NCBI GenBank assembly: GCA_963738665.1
Contig: CAVTXL010000012.1
Span: 27,348 to 91,347, forward strand
Length of the DNA: 64,000 nucleotides
Direction of reading: 5' to 3'
Source of the DNA: JABDGM01 sp963738665
GTDB taxonomy: Bacteria; Planctomycetota; Planctomycetia; Pirellulales; Lacipirellulaceae
The position numbers and the translations under genes were made by a program. Shown here piece after piece: positions 27,683 through 37,094 of the stretch. Positions within the stretch are counted from its first letter, which is position 1. Each line of letters opens with the position of its first letter. The notes beneath the pieces are model-generated. The model saw nothing but the letters and a program-made list of their open reading frames with translations, had not been told where the DNA came from and did not search any database.

Positions 27683-28110
27683 GCTTAGTTCGCACCAGTA
27701 AGTCACGAGTTGTGAGCGCATCCACTGAACCTCTTCAAGTGGTGCGCCCTGAGGCTGGGCGAAGCGCGTGGTGCCCCGTTGCCACGCCTGTACAGGGCGC
27801 ACCGCTTTACTTTTTTTTGGCTTCTTTTTGGAGTCCCATACGCCAGCCGCGACTCAAGCGTGCTGCCCGTGCGCAAGACGCAACCTCAGTGCTCGGCGTG
27901 AGTTGCGCAGAAGGACAGGCGCTGCCTCGTCCGCGCGGCGGTATACAGAAAAGTCTCCGCATCTTGACGTGCTTCTCTAATCTGACGCTGCTTTTGACTC
28001 GCCACTCTCTTGCTAGCTCACAACTCGTTATAATCGCAGTTCCTTCCGCCAGCCGCCCACAGACTCTCGCCAAGCGGCCGGCCATTCGCCTCACCCCGGG
28101 GACCGGATCG
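27683..28110. other. Intergenic region upstream of the DUF1501 gene
   Basis: These 428 bases have no convincing gene. A pyrimidine-rich run is at 27805-27835, and a perfect -10 hexamer TATAAT at 28029-28034 faces the DUF1501 gene. The nearest -35-like hexamers (TTGACT, TTGCTA) are at poor spacing, so the promoter call is tentative. Confidence 0.45.
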
Positions 28111-29448
28111 ATGTCCGAAGTGCACAAGCCGCACTCCTGTTGTTCGCCCGCTCATTTCCACAAGCTCACGCGGCGCGGTTTCTTGTCCGTAGGAGTGCTG
28201 GCCGGAGCCGGGTTGACCTTGCCCCAGTTGCTGGCCCGGCGGGCGCTGGCCGATCAGAAGCACTACGACAACTTCCAGGGCACCGCCAAGTCGATCATCC
28301 ACATCTTCCTGCCCGGCGGCATGGCCCAGCAGGAATCGTTCGATCCTAAGCCGTTCGCGCCGATTGAATATCGCGGCGAGATGCGGCAGGTCAAAACAAA
28401 GATTCCCGGCGTCGAGTTCGGCGAGCTGTTGCCCCGCACGGCCGACATCGCCGATCGACTCACGATCATCCGCTCGATGTCGCACGGCGAGGCCGCCCAC
28501 GAACGCGGCACGCACAATATGTACACCGGCTATCGGCCCAGCCCGGCCGTGCAGTACCCGAGCGTGGGCTCGGTCGTCGGCTTTGAGCTGGGCAGCCGCA
28601 ACAACCTGCCGCCGTACGTCTGCGTGCCGACGCTGCCGAATGAGTTCGCCGGCAGCGGCTTTTTGAGTTCAGCGTTCGCCCCCTTCTGCCTGGGAAGCGA
28701 CCCGGCCGACGGCGGTTACAAAGTCCGCGACCTCGAGCTGCCCGACGGTGTCGGCGAAGATCGCTTCGCCAAACGGCGCCGCGCGCTCGACGCGGTGAAC
28801 GACTACTTCGAGCGCCGCGAGAAGTCGGACAAGATCGACGCGATGAATAGCTTCTACGAAAGCGCGTATAAGCTGATCAGCTCGCCCGACGCCCGCGCCG
28901 CGTTCGACATCGGCAAAGAGCCGGCTAAGCTCCGCGACGAATACGGCCGCAATCAGGCCGGTGCGCGGATGCTGCTCGCCCGGCGGCTGGTCGAATCCGG
29001 CGTGCGCTTGGTGAACCTCACCTATGGCGCGTGGGACCACCATGAAAACGTGACCAACGGCTTCCGCAGCCAGATGCCTGCGTTCGACCAGGCATTCAGC
29101 CGCCTCATCGTCGACCTCGACGAGCGCGGCCTGCTGGGCGAAACGCTCGTCATGGTGTCGTCCGAATTCGGCCGCACGCCCAAGATCAACGGCACGGCCG
29201 GCCGCGACCACTGGCCCAAGGTGTTCAGCATCGCGCTCGCCGGCGGCGGCATCCAGCGCGGCCTCGTGTACGGCTCGTCGAACGCCACGGCCAGCGAACC
29301 GGAAGACAACCCCGTCAGCGTTGAGGATTTGTTCACGACGCTTTACCACTGCCTGGGCATCAACGCCGACAACGAATTGATGGCCCCCGGCGATCGCCCG
29401 ATCGAGATCGTCAAAGACGGTGAGATAATTAAAGACCTGCTGGCGTGA
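28111..29448 (+). CDS. DUF1501 secreted protein (Tat signal)
   Basis: This is a 445-residue protein of the planctomycete DUF1501 family, alkaline-phosphatase/sulfatase-like in fold and usually encoded with DUF1549/DUF1553 proteins. LTRRGFLSVGVLAGAGLTLPQLL is a twin-arginine signal. Family blocks follow: IHIFLPGGMAQQESFDPKP, SHGEAAHERGTHNMYTGYRPS, LVNLTYGAWDHHENV, MVSSEFGRTPKINGTAGRDHWP and VEDLFTTLYHCLGI. I start at ATG 28111; the longer frame to 27712 is not homologous. It ends in a GTGA overlap with the frame of the next gene, so cotranscription with the pre-peptidase protein is likely. Its biochemical role is not established. Confidence 0.88.
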   Translation: MSEVHKPHSCCSPAHFHKLTRRGFLSVGVLAGAGLTLPQLLARRALADQKHYDNFQGTAKSIIHIFLPGGMAQQESFDPKPFAPIEYRGEMRQVKTKIPGVEFGELLPRTADIADRLTIIRSMSHGEAAHERGTHNMYTGYRPSPAVQYPSVGSVVGFELGSRNNLPPYVCVPTLPNEFAGSGFLSSAFAPFCLGSDPADGGYKVRDLELPDGVGEDRFAKRRRALDAVNDYFERREKSDKIDAMNSFYESAYKLISSPDARAAFDIGKEPAKLRDEYGRNQAGARMLLARRLVESGVRLVNLTYGAWDHHENVTNGFRSQMPAFDQAFSRLIVDLDERGLLGETLVMVSSEFGRTPKINGTAGRDHWPKVFSIALAGGGIQRGLVYGSSNATASEPEDNPVSVEDLFTTLYHCLGINADNELMAPGDRPIEIVKDGEIIKDLLA

Positions 29449-29483
29449 CGCCTGCCGATTGGCCGCGTTACGTTCCCGCCCGC

Positions 29484-32081
29484 ATGTATTCTGTGCATCC
29501 AAACCGCTCGAGGATTCGATGGGGCGTAGTCCATCGGCGCAATCTCACGCAGAGCGTGTGCGCCGTCAGCGCGCTCCTGGGTTTGTGCTGGCTCGCTTCG
29601 CCGGCCGCCGCCGTTTCGCCGCGGATCAACAACTTGCTGCCCCACGGCGGCCAGCGCGGCACGCAAATCGAATTGGTCATCTCCGGCACCAGCCTCGACG
29701 ACGCGGAAGAAATCCTCCTCGACGAGCCCGGCTTGGAAGTCGTCGATTTCCAGCCGCCCGACCCACCTGCGCCGCCGGCCGAAGGCGCCGAGCGCGGCCG
29801 TCGCGGCGGGCGAGGAGGGCGCGGTGGCCGCGGCCGCGGCGGCCCCCCGCAGGAACTCCATGCGACGATCAAGATCGCGCCCACTTGCCCGCTCGGCAGC
29901 CAGCGCCTCCGCGTCCGCACGCAGAGCGGCCTCTCGAACCTCATTAACTTCTATGTCGGGCCGCTGCCGGTCGTCGAAGAAAAAGAGCCCAACACCGACT
30001 TCGAGCACCCGCAGGTGATACCGCTTAACGTCACCGTCCACGGCCGCATCGATCGCGAGGACAACGATTATTACGTCGTCGAGTGCAAAAAAGGAGACCG
30101 ACTGACGGCCGAGGTGTTCGGTATGCGCCTCGGCAGCTCGACCGGCGGCGAATACTTCGATCCGTACGTCGCGATTCTCGACGCCAGCCGCTTCGAACTC
30201 GTCGCCAGCGACGACACACCGCTCGTGTTCAACGATGCCGTGGCCTCGATCATCGCACCGGCCGACGGCAAGTACACCATCCAGATTCGCGACGCCGCCT
30301 ACAACGGCGACGGCAACGCCTATTATCTGCTCAGCATCGGCAACTTCCCGCGGCCCTCGGCCGTATACCCGGCCGGCGGCCAACCGGGAGAGACGCTCGA
30401 AGTCAAGTATCTGGGTGACGTCGGCGGCGAATTCACGCGGCCGGTGACGCTGCCGACCAGCCCTTCAGAGCGGTTCGCTGTGGAAGTTCAAGACGATTCC
30501 GGATTCGCGCCTTCCGATTTGCCGTTTCGCGTTAATGATCTGCCGAGCGCGCTCGAAGTGGAGCCCAACAACGATCGAGCCCAGGCCACGCCGGCCGAAG
30601 CGCCGGGCGCGATGAATGGGGTCATCAGCCAACCGGGCGATGTCGATCAGTTCAAGTTCACGGCCAAAAAGGGGCAAGTCTTTGAGGTGGAAGCCTACGC
30701 CCGCCGCCTGCGTTCGCCGCTCGATCCGGTCCTCACGATCCACCGCGCCGACAACGGCCAGCAGCTCGCCGGCGACGACGACGCCCGCGCCCCCGATAGC
30801 TACGTGCGCTTCACCGCGCCGGAAGATGGCGATTACATCGCACTGATTCGCGACCATTTGAACCGTGGTGGGCCGACGTTCGTGTATCGCATCGAGGCCA
30901 CGCCGGTCTCGCCCCACATCGATGCCTCGCCGATCGAGTTTCGCCGTTACGAACAGCCGCAGATCGTCATTCCGCGCGGGGCGGCCTTCGGCATCGTGGC
31001 CAACGTCGAGCGCCGAGACTTTGGCGGGCCCGTTACGCTCACCAGCGACGATCTGCCGGAAGGCGTTCACATCGAGTGTCCCGAAGATGCCGCGACCAGC
31101 GGGCAAATTTCACTGCTCTTTCAATCGGATGAGGACGCGCTGATCGGCGGCAACTACGCTGCCGTCACCGCGAAACTAAACGACCCGCAACATCCGGATA
31201 ACAAATTCGCAGGCCCCCTCTCGCAAAAAATTCTGATGATCCGCGGACCAAACGACGCCCGCGTGTTGGAAGAGCGCGAAACGCGGCTGCCGATCGTCAT
31301 CACCGAACCGGCCCCGTTTCGAGTCTGGATCGACCCGCCCCAGGCGCCGCTCGTCCGCGGCGGCTCGATGCAACTGGCCGTGCACTGCGAGCGCGACCCT
31401 GGCTTCAACGCGCAAATCAACTTGCAGGTGCTCCGCAACCCGCCCGGCTGCGGCTCGAACGGCTCGATCAACATCCCGCCCGACAAGACCGAAGCCGCAA
31501 TCCCCATCAACGCCGCCGGCAATGCCGAGCTGAAAGATTCGCTCATCGCCGTGCGGGCGTTTGCCCAGGTCGGTCGCGGCCAGGTCGAGCTGTGCACGCC
31601 GCTGGTGCCGCTTCGCGTCGAAGAGCAATACATCAAGCTCGAATTCGTGCCGGCCGTCGTGGAACAGGGCAAAGAGACGCCGCTGGTGGCCAAAGTGATC
31701 AAGCAGCGAGAGTTTGAAGGCGAAGCCGAAATCAAGCTGCTCAACTTGCCCGGCAACGCCACTGCCGAGCCACTTAAGTTGACCAAAGACACTACCGAGT
31801 TGACGTTCACCGTCAAAACCGCGCCCGATACTCCGCGCGGCAATAACAAGAACGTGCTGTGCCAGGCGATGATCCCGGTGAATGGAGAACTGGTGCTCCA
31901 TAGTCTGGGTGGTGGCCAATTGCGCGTCGATCCGCCGCCGCCGGCGCCCCCGCCAACCGCCGCGGCCGGCCCCGCGCCGGCCACACCGCCGCCGGCGACC
32001 AAAGTACTCAGCCGCTTGGAACAGTTACGACTCGAACAACGCAACCGCGTGGAGGCCGAAGCGGCGAGCGGCGGACGGTGA
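29484..32081 (+). CDS. Secreted pre-peptidase C-terminal-domain protein with RG-rich segment
   Basis: This is an exported protein of about 865 residues with a signal helix near 25-45 (VCAVSALLGLCWLASPAAA). An IPT-like domain (RINNLLPHGGQRGTQIELVISG) is followed by an RGG-type run near 102-122 (GRRGGRGGRGGRGRGGPP), then two PPC-type beta domains (DNDYYVVECKKGDRLTAEVFG and VDQFKFTAKKGQVFEVEAYA) and immunoglobulin-like C-terminal domains. The Pro/Ala-rich tail ends in a basic helix. It is in an operon with the DUF1501 protein upstream and the DUF1549/DUF1553 protein downstream, a recurrent planctomycete trio. The trio's role is unknown; large-molecule binding in the periplasm is a guess. Confidence 0.82.
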   Translation: MYSVHPNRSRIRWGVVHRRNLTQSVCAVSALLGLCWLASPAAAVSPRINNLLPHGGQRGTQIELVISGTSLDDAEEILLDEPGLEVVDFQPPDPPAPPAEGAERGRRGGRGGRGGRGRGGPPQELHATIKIAPTCPLGSQRLRVRTQSGLSNLINFYVGPLPVVEEKEPNTDFEHPQVIPLNVTVHGRIDREDNDYYVVECKKGDRLTAEVFGMRLGSSTGGEYFDPYVAILDASRFELVASDDTPLVFNDAVASIIAPADGKYTIQIRDAAYNGDGNAYYLLSIGNFPRPSAVYPAGGQPGETLEVKYLGDVGGEFTRPVTLPTSPSERFAVEVQDDSGFAPSDLPFRVNDLPSALEVEPNNDRAQATPAEAPGAMNGVISQPGDVDQFKFTAKKGQVFEVEAYARRLRSPLDPVLTIHRADNGQQLAGDDDARAPDSYVRFTAPEDGDYIALIRDHLNRGGPTFVYRIEATPVSPHIDASPIEFRRYEQPQIVIPRGAAFGIVANVERRDFGGPVTLTSDDLPEGVHIECPEDAATSGQISLLFQSDEDALIGGNYAAVTAKLNDPQHPDNKFAGPLSQKILMIRGPNDARVLEERETRLPIVITEPAPFRVWIDPPQAPLVRGGSMQLAVHCERDPGFNAQINLQVLRNPPGCGSNGSINIPPDKTEAAIPINAAGNAELKDSLIAVRAFAQVGRGQVELCTPLVPLRVEEQYIKLEFVPAVVEQGKETPLVAKVIKQREFEGEAEIKLLNLPGNATAEPLKLTKDTTELTFTVKTAPDTPRGNNKNVLCQAMIPVNGELVLHSLGGGQLRVDPPPPAPPPTAAAGPAPATPPPATKVLSRLEQLRLEQRNRVEAEAASGGR

Positions 32082-32217
32082 ACCGGTGAACCTCGAGGAA
32101 ACTCAGGATACAAAGAAGTTGCCAGGAAAAGGCCCGCAACTGCGCAACAATTGGGTAGTGGCTGGAGCAGCTAGCTGATGTAAGTGATGGCTCGCAACAG
32201 GTTGGGAGATTGATTGA

Positions 32218-34080
32218 ATGAAGCGCAAATGCCGAATCTGTTTGTCACTGCTGGTGGCATTCACGGCGGCCGGCCGATGCGCCAGCGCAGCGCAATTGGC
32301 CGAGCTGAAAGTCTATCCCGATTCAATCCAGCTCAGCACGGCAACGGCCCGCCAATCGATCGTCGTTCAAGCCGTGTTTGACGACGGGATCACCCGCGAC
32401 GTCACGCCAAAGGCCCAGTGGGCCGCCAACGACGACAAAATCGTGCGTCGGGAGAACAATGTCGTTTATCCGGTCAACGACGGCGAAACGAAGCTCACGG
32501 TCGAGTTCGATGGCAAGACGGTTGACGTTCCAATCACGGTCACAGGCGCCGACCAGCACCCGCCGGTCAGCTTTCGCCGCGACGTGATGCCGATCTTCAT
32601 GGCCGCCGGCTGCAACACGGGCAGTTGCCATGGCGCGGCCCGCGGGCGCGACGGCTTTCGACTGTCACTGTTCGGCTTCGACCCTGCTGGCGACTGGTTC
32701 CGCCTCACTCGCGAGCAGCCGGGCCGCCGCATCAACCTGGCCGTGCCCGACGAGAGCCTGCTACTGGAAAAGGCCACCGCCAAAGTCAATCACACGGGCG
32801 GCAAGCGATTCGAGCCGGATTCGGAGTATTACAAGACGATTGTCGAGTGGCTGCGCAGCGATACGCCCGATGACGCCCAGGACGCCCCGACGTGCACTGG
32901 CATTGAGCTTTATCCCGGCCAGGCCGTGCTCGACGGCGCCGACGAATCGCAACAGATGGTCGTGCGGGCCACGTATTCCGACCGCACGACCCGCGACGTT
33001 ACCGGCCTAGCCGTGTTCCTCTCGAACAACGACAGTTCGGCCGCGGTCTCCAAAACGGGCCTTGTCACGGCCGGCGCCCGCGGCGAAGCGTTCGTCATGG
33101 CCCGCTTCGATACGTTCACCACCGTGTCGCAGGTAATTGTCCTTCCGAAGGGCCTCCAGTTCACGCCGCAACCTCAGACGCCCGTGAATTACATTGACGC
33201 GCTCGTTTCGCAAAAGCTGATGAAGCTGCGGCTGCAGCCGTCGCCGTTGTGCAGCGACGAGGAGTACTTGCGCCGCCTGACGATCGACCTGGTCGGCTCG
33301 GTGCCGACACCGGACGAATACGAATCGTTCATCACGAGCCCTGATCCGGAAAAACGCACGCGGAAGATTGACGAGTTGCTTGCCCGCAAGGCGTTCGCCG
33401 AGGTGTGGGTCTCGAAGTGGGCCGAGTGGTTGATGATGCGCTCGAACATCGACGTGTCGCAGAAGTCGATCGTGCTTTACTACCAGTGGCTGGTCGATCA
33501 AATCTCCACCAACGTGCCGGTGAACAAGATGGTCCGCGACCTGCTTTCGGCCAGCGGCGGCACGTTTTCGATTCCGCAGACGAATTACTACGAGATCGAG
33601 CGCGACCCGCTCAAGATTGCCGAAAACACGGCGCAGATATTCATGGGAATGCGGATTCAGTGCGCCCAGTGCCACAATCACCCGTTTGACCGCTGGACGC
33701 AGAACGATTACTACAGCTTTGCCGCCCTGTTCTCGCAGATCGGCCGCAAGCGCGGCGAAGATGTCCGCGAGCAGATCGTTTTTAATTCGGGTGGCGGCGA
33801 AGTGAAGCACCCGGTGACAGGTCAGAACGCCGCCCCCGTATTCCTCGGCGGGCCAAAGGCCGAGTTGAAGCCGGGCCAGGATCGCCGTCAAGTCGCTAGC
33901 CGAGTGGATCGTCTCCGACGCCAATCCGTTCTTCGCTCGCAACTTTGCCAATCGCATCTGGAAGCACTTCTTCGGCATCGGCATCGTCGAGCCGGAAGAC
34001 GACCTGCGGGTGAGCAATCCGCCGTCGAACCCGGATCTGCTCGACGCATTGGCCAAGAAGCTCGTCGCAACGAATTTTGA
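32218..34080 (+). CDS. DUF1549/DUF1553 cytochrome-type protein, N-terminal part (frameshifted)
   Basis: This has a signal peptide, an Ig-like Big_2 domain (about 25-115), a cytochrome-like CNTGSCHGAARG near 131, a second Ig-like domain, then DUF1549 (YIDALVSQKLMKLRLQPSPLCSDEEYLRRLTIDLVG) with CAQCHNHPFDRW near 481. True coding in this frame ends near 33890 (GQDRR), after which the frame is out of register. SLAEWIVSDANPFFARNFANRIW continues one frame over and leads into the DUF1553 part. The start ATG 32218 has GGGAG upstream. The intact protein would be about 810 residues. Family known only as planctomycete-abundant and probably periplasmic, with putative heme sites. Confidence 0.83.
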   Translation: MKRKCRICLSLLVAFTAAGRCASAAQLAELKVYPDSIQLSTATARQSIVVQAVFDDGITRDVTPKAQWAANDDKIVRRENNVVYPVNDGETKLTVEFDGKTVDVPITVTGADQHPPVSFRRDVMPIFMAAGCNTGSCHGAARGRDGFRLSLFGFDPAGDWFRLTREQPGRRINLAVPDESLLLEKATAKVNHTGGKRFEPDSEYYKTIVEWLRSDTPDDAQDAPTCTGIELYPGQAVLDGADESQQMVVRATYSDRTTRDVTGLAVFLSNNDSSAAVSKTGLVTAGARGEAFVMARFDTFTTVSQVIVLPKGLQFTPQPQTPVNYIDALVSQKLMKLRLQPSPLCSDEEYLRRLTIDLVGSVPTPDEYESFITSPDPEKRTRKIDELLARKAFAEVWVSKWAEWLMMRSNIDVSQKSIVLYYQWLVDQISTNVPVNKMVRDLLSASGGTFSIPQTNYYEIERDPLKIAENTAQIFMGMRIQCAQCHNHPFDRWTQNDYYSFAALFSQIGRKRGEDVREQIVFNSGGGEVKHPVTGQNAAPVFLGGPKAELKPGQDRRQVASRVDRLRRQSVLRSQLCQSHLEALLRHRHRRAGRRPAGEQSAVEPGSARRIGQEARRNEF

Positions 34081-34651
34081 CCTCAAGGCAATGGTCCGCG
34101 AGATTTGCATGTCGCAAACTTATCAGCGCTCAACTGAGCGGAACGAGACGAGCGCCACCGACGAGCGCAACTTCGCTCACCAGACGATGCGACGGATCAA
34201 GGCTGAATCGATGCTCGACATCGTCAGCCAGGTGACCGAGGCCAAGGATGATTTTCCCAAGCTGCCGCCCGGCGGGCGGGCCGTCGAGATCGCCGACGGT
34301 GCGACGACTACCTATTTCTTGACGACATTCGGCCGCGCGTCGCGGCAAACCGCTTGTACGTGCGAGGTCAAGATGGAGCCGACCCTCTCTCAAGCGCTCC
34401 ACTTGCTCAACGGCGACACGGTCAACGCCAAGATCCGCCAGGGAGGCGTCGTCCACCGCCTCGTCGAATCTAAAATGCCGCCCACCGATGTTATCGACCG
34501 GCTCTATGTGACGTGCCTGACGAGAAAGCCGACGGACGACGAACGATCGCATTTGCTGGATATGGTCGCCCAAAGCGACAACACCGAACGCGAGCTGGAG
34601 GACGTCTTCTGGGCCCTGCTCAACAGTCGGGAGTTTCTATTTAACCACTAA
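34010..34651 (+). CDS. DUF1553 part of the same protein (frameshifted)
   Basis: This is the C-terminal DUF1553 domain. Homologous sequence in this frame already begins near 33893 (SLAEWIVSDANPFFARNFANRIWKHFFGIGIVEP), and the piece continues with NPPSNPDLLDALAKKLVATNFDLKAMVREICMSQTYQRS, the standard block of the family. It ends RELEDVFWALLNSREFLFNH, the usual C-terminus. The separate start at 34010 is an artefact of the one-base shift near 33885-33895. The 255 bases to the next gene are AT-rich and hold a short phrase (34849-34878) of the dispersed kind common in environmental genomes. Confidence 0.8.
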   Translation: MSNPPSNPDLLDALAKKLVATNFDLKAMVREICMSQTYQRSTERNETSATDERNFAHQTMRRIKAESMLDIVSQVTEAKDDFPKLPPGGRAVEIADGATTTYFLTTFGRASRQTACTCEVKMEPTLSQALHLLNGDTVNAKIRQGGVVHRLVESKMPPTDVIDRLYVTCLTRKPTDDERSHLLDMVAQSDNTERELEDVFWALLNSREFLFNH

Positions 34652-34906
34652 CGTGAATTGCGTCGACTTAAATTGAAATGAGTTGAACCACGAAGGTATG
34701 AAGGGAATAGAGAAGACGATAAAAGAAGAACTGAATTGAGAACACTAGTAATCTCCACTAATCAACACGAGTGACAGATGTGGGCATTTGTAATGAAAGG
34801 CTTCGTTATTAGCGCAGATCAGTGTTTATAAGTGTTCCAACATTCTCCGTTGTGTCCTTGGTGCCTTTGTGGTTCACAATTTGTTGGTTGATTCTGCGGG
34901 CCAGCG

Positions 34907-35929
34907 ATGATTCCATTGCATTATAAGTTGTTCGCGGCCGTCGCCTGGTGCGTAGTTACCTGTGCGCCGAGTTTCGCTGCCGAGCCGCCGGCCGACCCCG
35001 ATGCCGCCCAGCCGAAGATCAACTTCACGGACAACTTGCTGCCCATCTTTCGCAGCCGGTGCGGCTCGTGTCATAACTCGAGCGACAAGAGCGGCGACCT
35101 GGTGCTCGACAGCTACGCCGGTGTGATGGCCGGGGGCAGCTCTGGACAAGTCGTCGCGGCGGGCGAGGCTTCCGCCAGCCGGTTGTGGAAATCGGTCAGC
35201 CACGAGGCCGAGCCGTTCATGCCGCAAGGCGCGGATAAGCTGCCGGACTCCGAGCTGAACGCCATCCGCCAGTGGATCGACCTGGGCCTGCTGGAAAAGT
35301 CGGACAGCGTCGCCAAGCTGCCGAAGAAAACCGATATTGCGCGGATTGACGTCAGCGGCCAGCGGCCGGCCGATGTGGCGATGCCGGCGACGTACCTCGG
35401 TGAACAGCCGCGGATCATGCCGCGGGCCAATGCGATCACGGCACTGGCAGTAAGCCCGTGGGCGCCGCTCGCCGCCATCTCCGGTGAGAAACAAGTTGCT
35501 CTCTACAGTACCGAAACGTTGATGCCTTGGGGCTTTTTGCCGTTCCCAGAGGGGCAACCCGAAGTGCTCAAGTTCAGCCGCGACGGCGCGCTCTTGCTCG
35601 TCGGCGGCGGCCACAACGCGGCCAGCGGCAAGGTCGTCGTCTATGATGTGAAGACCGGAAAGCGGATGATCGAAGTGGGCGACGAGTACGACACGGTCCT
35701 CGCGGCCGACATCAGCCCCGACCACACGCTGATCGCGCTCGGCGGACCGAAGCGGCTGGTCCGCGTTTATTCAGCGGCCACCGGCGAATTGCTTCGTGAA
35801 TTGAAAAAGCATACCGATTGGGTCACGGGCTCGAGTTCAGCCCCGACGGTGTGCTCTTGGCGTCGGGCGATCGCTCCAGCGGCCTTTATGTCTGGGAATC
35901 GTACTCGGGTCAGTTGTTCCACGACCTGA
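34907..35929 (+). CDS. Cytochrome c/WD40 protein, N-terminal part (frameshifted)
   Basis: This is a secreted protein with a signal peptide (LFAAVAWCVVTCAPSFAAEP), a planctomycete-type cytochrome domain (PIFRSRCGSCHNSSDKSGDLVLDSY, heme motif CGSCH near 52-56, and MPQGADKLPDSELNAIRQWIDLG), then beta-propeller blades (ITALAVSPWAPLAAISGEKQVALYS, TVLAADISPDHTLIALGGPKRLVRVYS). In-frame coding ends at TDWVTG, about 35831, where a C appears to be missing; GLEFSPDGVLLASGD continues in the next entry. It follows the DUF1549/DUF1553 gene in the same direction and is probably part of the same periplasmic system. Confidence 0.8.
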   Translation: MIPLHYKLFAAVAWCVVTCAPSFAAEPPADPDAAQPKINFTDNLLPIFRSRCGSCHNSSDKSGDLVLDSYAGVMAGGSSGQVVAAGEASASRLWKSVSHEAEPFMPQGADKLPDSELNAIRQWIDLGLLEKSDSVAKLPKKTDIARIDVSGQRPADVAMPATYLGEQPRIMPRANAITALAVSPWAPLAAISGEKQVALYSTETLMPWGFLPFPEGQPEVLKFSRDGALLLVGGGHNAASGKVVVYDVKTGKRMIEVGDEYDTVLAADISPDHTLIALGGPKRLVRVYSAATGELLRELKKHTDWVTGSSSAPTVCSWRRAIAPAAFMSGNRTRVSCSTT

Positions 35930-36507
35930 CGGGCCATCGCGCCGCGGTGACCGACGTCAGTTGGCGGCCGGATAGCAACGCGCTGGTCTCGGCGAGTGAA
36001 GACGGCTCGCTCAAAATGTGGGGCGCGGAAGAAGGCAACCAGATCAAATCGTGGAACGCCCCGGGCCCCGTGACCGCAGTCGAATTTACTCGCGATGGCC
36101 GCATCGTCAGCACCGGCCGCGACCGGCGAGTCCGCCTCTGGAAGCAAGACGGCGGTCAAATTCGCGAGTTCCCGCCGCTGTCTGAGATCGGCCTGGAGGT
36201 CGCCTTCGACTCCGAGACCGATCGCGTCCTCGGCGGCGATTGGACAGGCGCGGTAAAGGTGTGGAACGCCGAAAAGGGAGACGCCGTTGGTGAATTCGCC
36301 ACAAAGCCGTTGCCAATTGCCGAAGACGTCTATGCAATCGAATCCCGCCTGGCGGCCGCCGAAAAAGGCGCCTCCTCCGAAGCGTCGGCCGCAGGCGCAC
36401 TACAATCGAAGCCAGATGACCGTGTCATCATCGCATTGCGAGCGCAGCTTGACGCGTTGAAAAAGGTAATCCCGCAAACCGCAACGACGGAAAGCACTCC
36501 AAATTAG
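35818..36507 (+). CDS. WD40 beta-propeller, C-terminal part (frameshifted)
   Basis: This continues the propeller: GLEFSPDGVLLASGDRSSGLYVWES, VTDVSWRPDSNALVSASEDGSLKMWG, VTAVEFTRDGRIVSTGRDRRVRLWK, then a helical C-terminal tail. The repeats have the WD40 spacing of about 42 residues, with W or Y at the blade ends. It joins the cytochrome-bearing N-terminal part by a one-base correction near 35831, giving about 533 residues in all. The family pairs heme c with a WD40 scaffold; the partner is unknown. Confidence 0.78.
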   Translation: MGHGLEFSPDGVLLASGDRSSGLYVWESYSGQLFHDLTGHRAAVTDVSWRPDSNALVSASEDGSLKMWGAEEGNQIKSWNAPGPVTAVEFTRDGRIVSTGRDRRVRLWKQDGGQIREFPPLSEIGLEVAFDSETDRVLGGDWTGAVKVWNAEKGDAVGEFATKPLPIAEDVYAIESRLAAAEKGASSEASAAGALQSKPDDRVIIALRAQLDALKKVIPQTATTESTPN

Positions 36508-36576
36508 GACCGAAAGGCCGCGATGCGGTAGCCCAGGGCGAAGACCCGGGTTCGTGGCCGCAAATTCAAAATCGGC

Positions 36577-36655
36577 CCTGAAAGGGCTAACGGCCGGATG
36601 CACGATCGATACCCAGGGCGTTGCCCTGGGCTTTCACACGTTGCCCTTTCAGGGT
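36577..36655. repeat. REP-like nested inverted repeat
   Basis: CCCTGAAAGGGC at the left end and GCCCTTTCAGGG at the right end form a 12-base perfect outer stem. Inside it CCCAGGGC-GTT-GCCCTGGG forms a second stem. This cruciform-capable unit is typical of REP elements mobilised by Y1 transposases, one remnant of which lies at 45780-46151. A related CCCAGGGCGAAGACCCGGG half-unit lies just upstream, near 36530-36550. Confidence 0.65.
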
Positions 36656-36713
36656 AATCGCCCGCAGTGCCGACGCGACGAAACATATGCCTCTCCGCGG
36701 TGTTTCAAAGCAT

Positions 36714-37094
36714 ATGAAATACGCCGCACAACCTATTCTGGCGGCCGTCCTATTCATCACGGGCGCGAGCGTGATGTTTTTCGGGTTCATGGATTCTATG
36801 CAGCCTTATATCTCCCTGCACCTCGTCCTGCCACCGGGCTTGCGGGATGAAGCGAAACGCGAGGAATATCTGGCTCGAATCAAACGCGGCTTCATCCGCG
36901 ATTCGATCGTTTGGCTCGTTCCCGGGGCCGGGCTTTTGTTAGCCGGCTTCATCTTATGGAATTGGCGCCGGAATTATCGAGAACCACGGGTCACTTCTTC
37001 TCCGCCTCTCCCAGCATCTTCGCCAGCGGCTCCTTCACCGCTTCTGCCCAAATCGTGTAGCCCTTCGTCGTGGGATGCAGGCCGTCGGCCATGA
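36714..37094 (+). CDS. Possible small membrane protein
   Basis: This is a candidate protein of 126 residues. YAAQPILAAVLFITGASVMFFGF and DSIVWLVPGAGLLLAGFILW are two good transmembrane helices flanking a charged loop (PPGLRDEAKREEYLARIKRGF). The tail after WNWRRNYREPRV is Pro/Ser-rich and overlaps the convergent SGNH hydrolase by about 100 bases, so the true stop may be earlier in an uncorrected frame. ATG 36714 has no clear ribosome-binding site. No known family. Confidence 0.45.
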   Translation: MKYAAQPILAAVLFITGASVMFFGFMDSMQPYISLHLVLPPGLRDEAKREEYLARIKRGFIRDSIVWLVPGAGLLLAGFILWNWRRNYREPRVTSSPPLPASSPAAPSPLLPKSCSPSSWDAGRRP

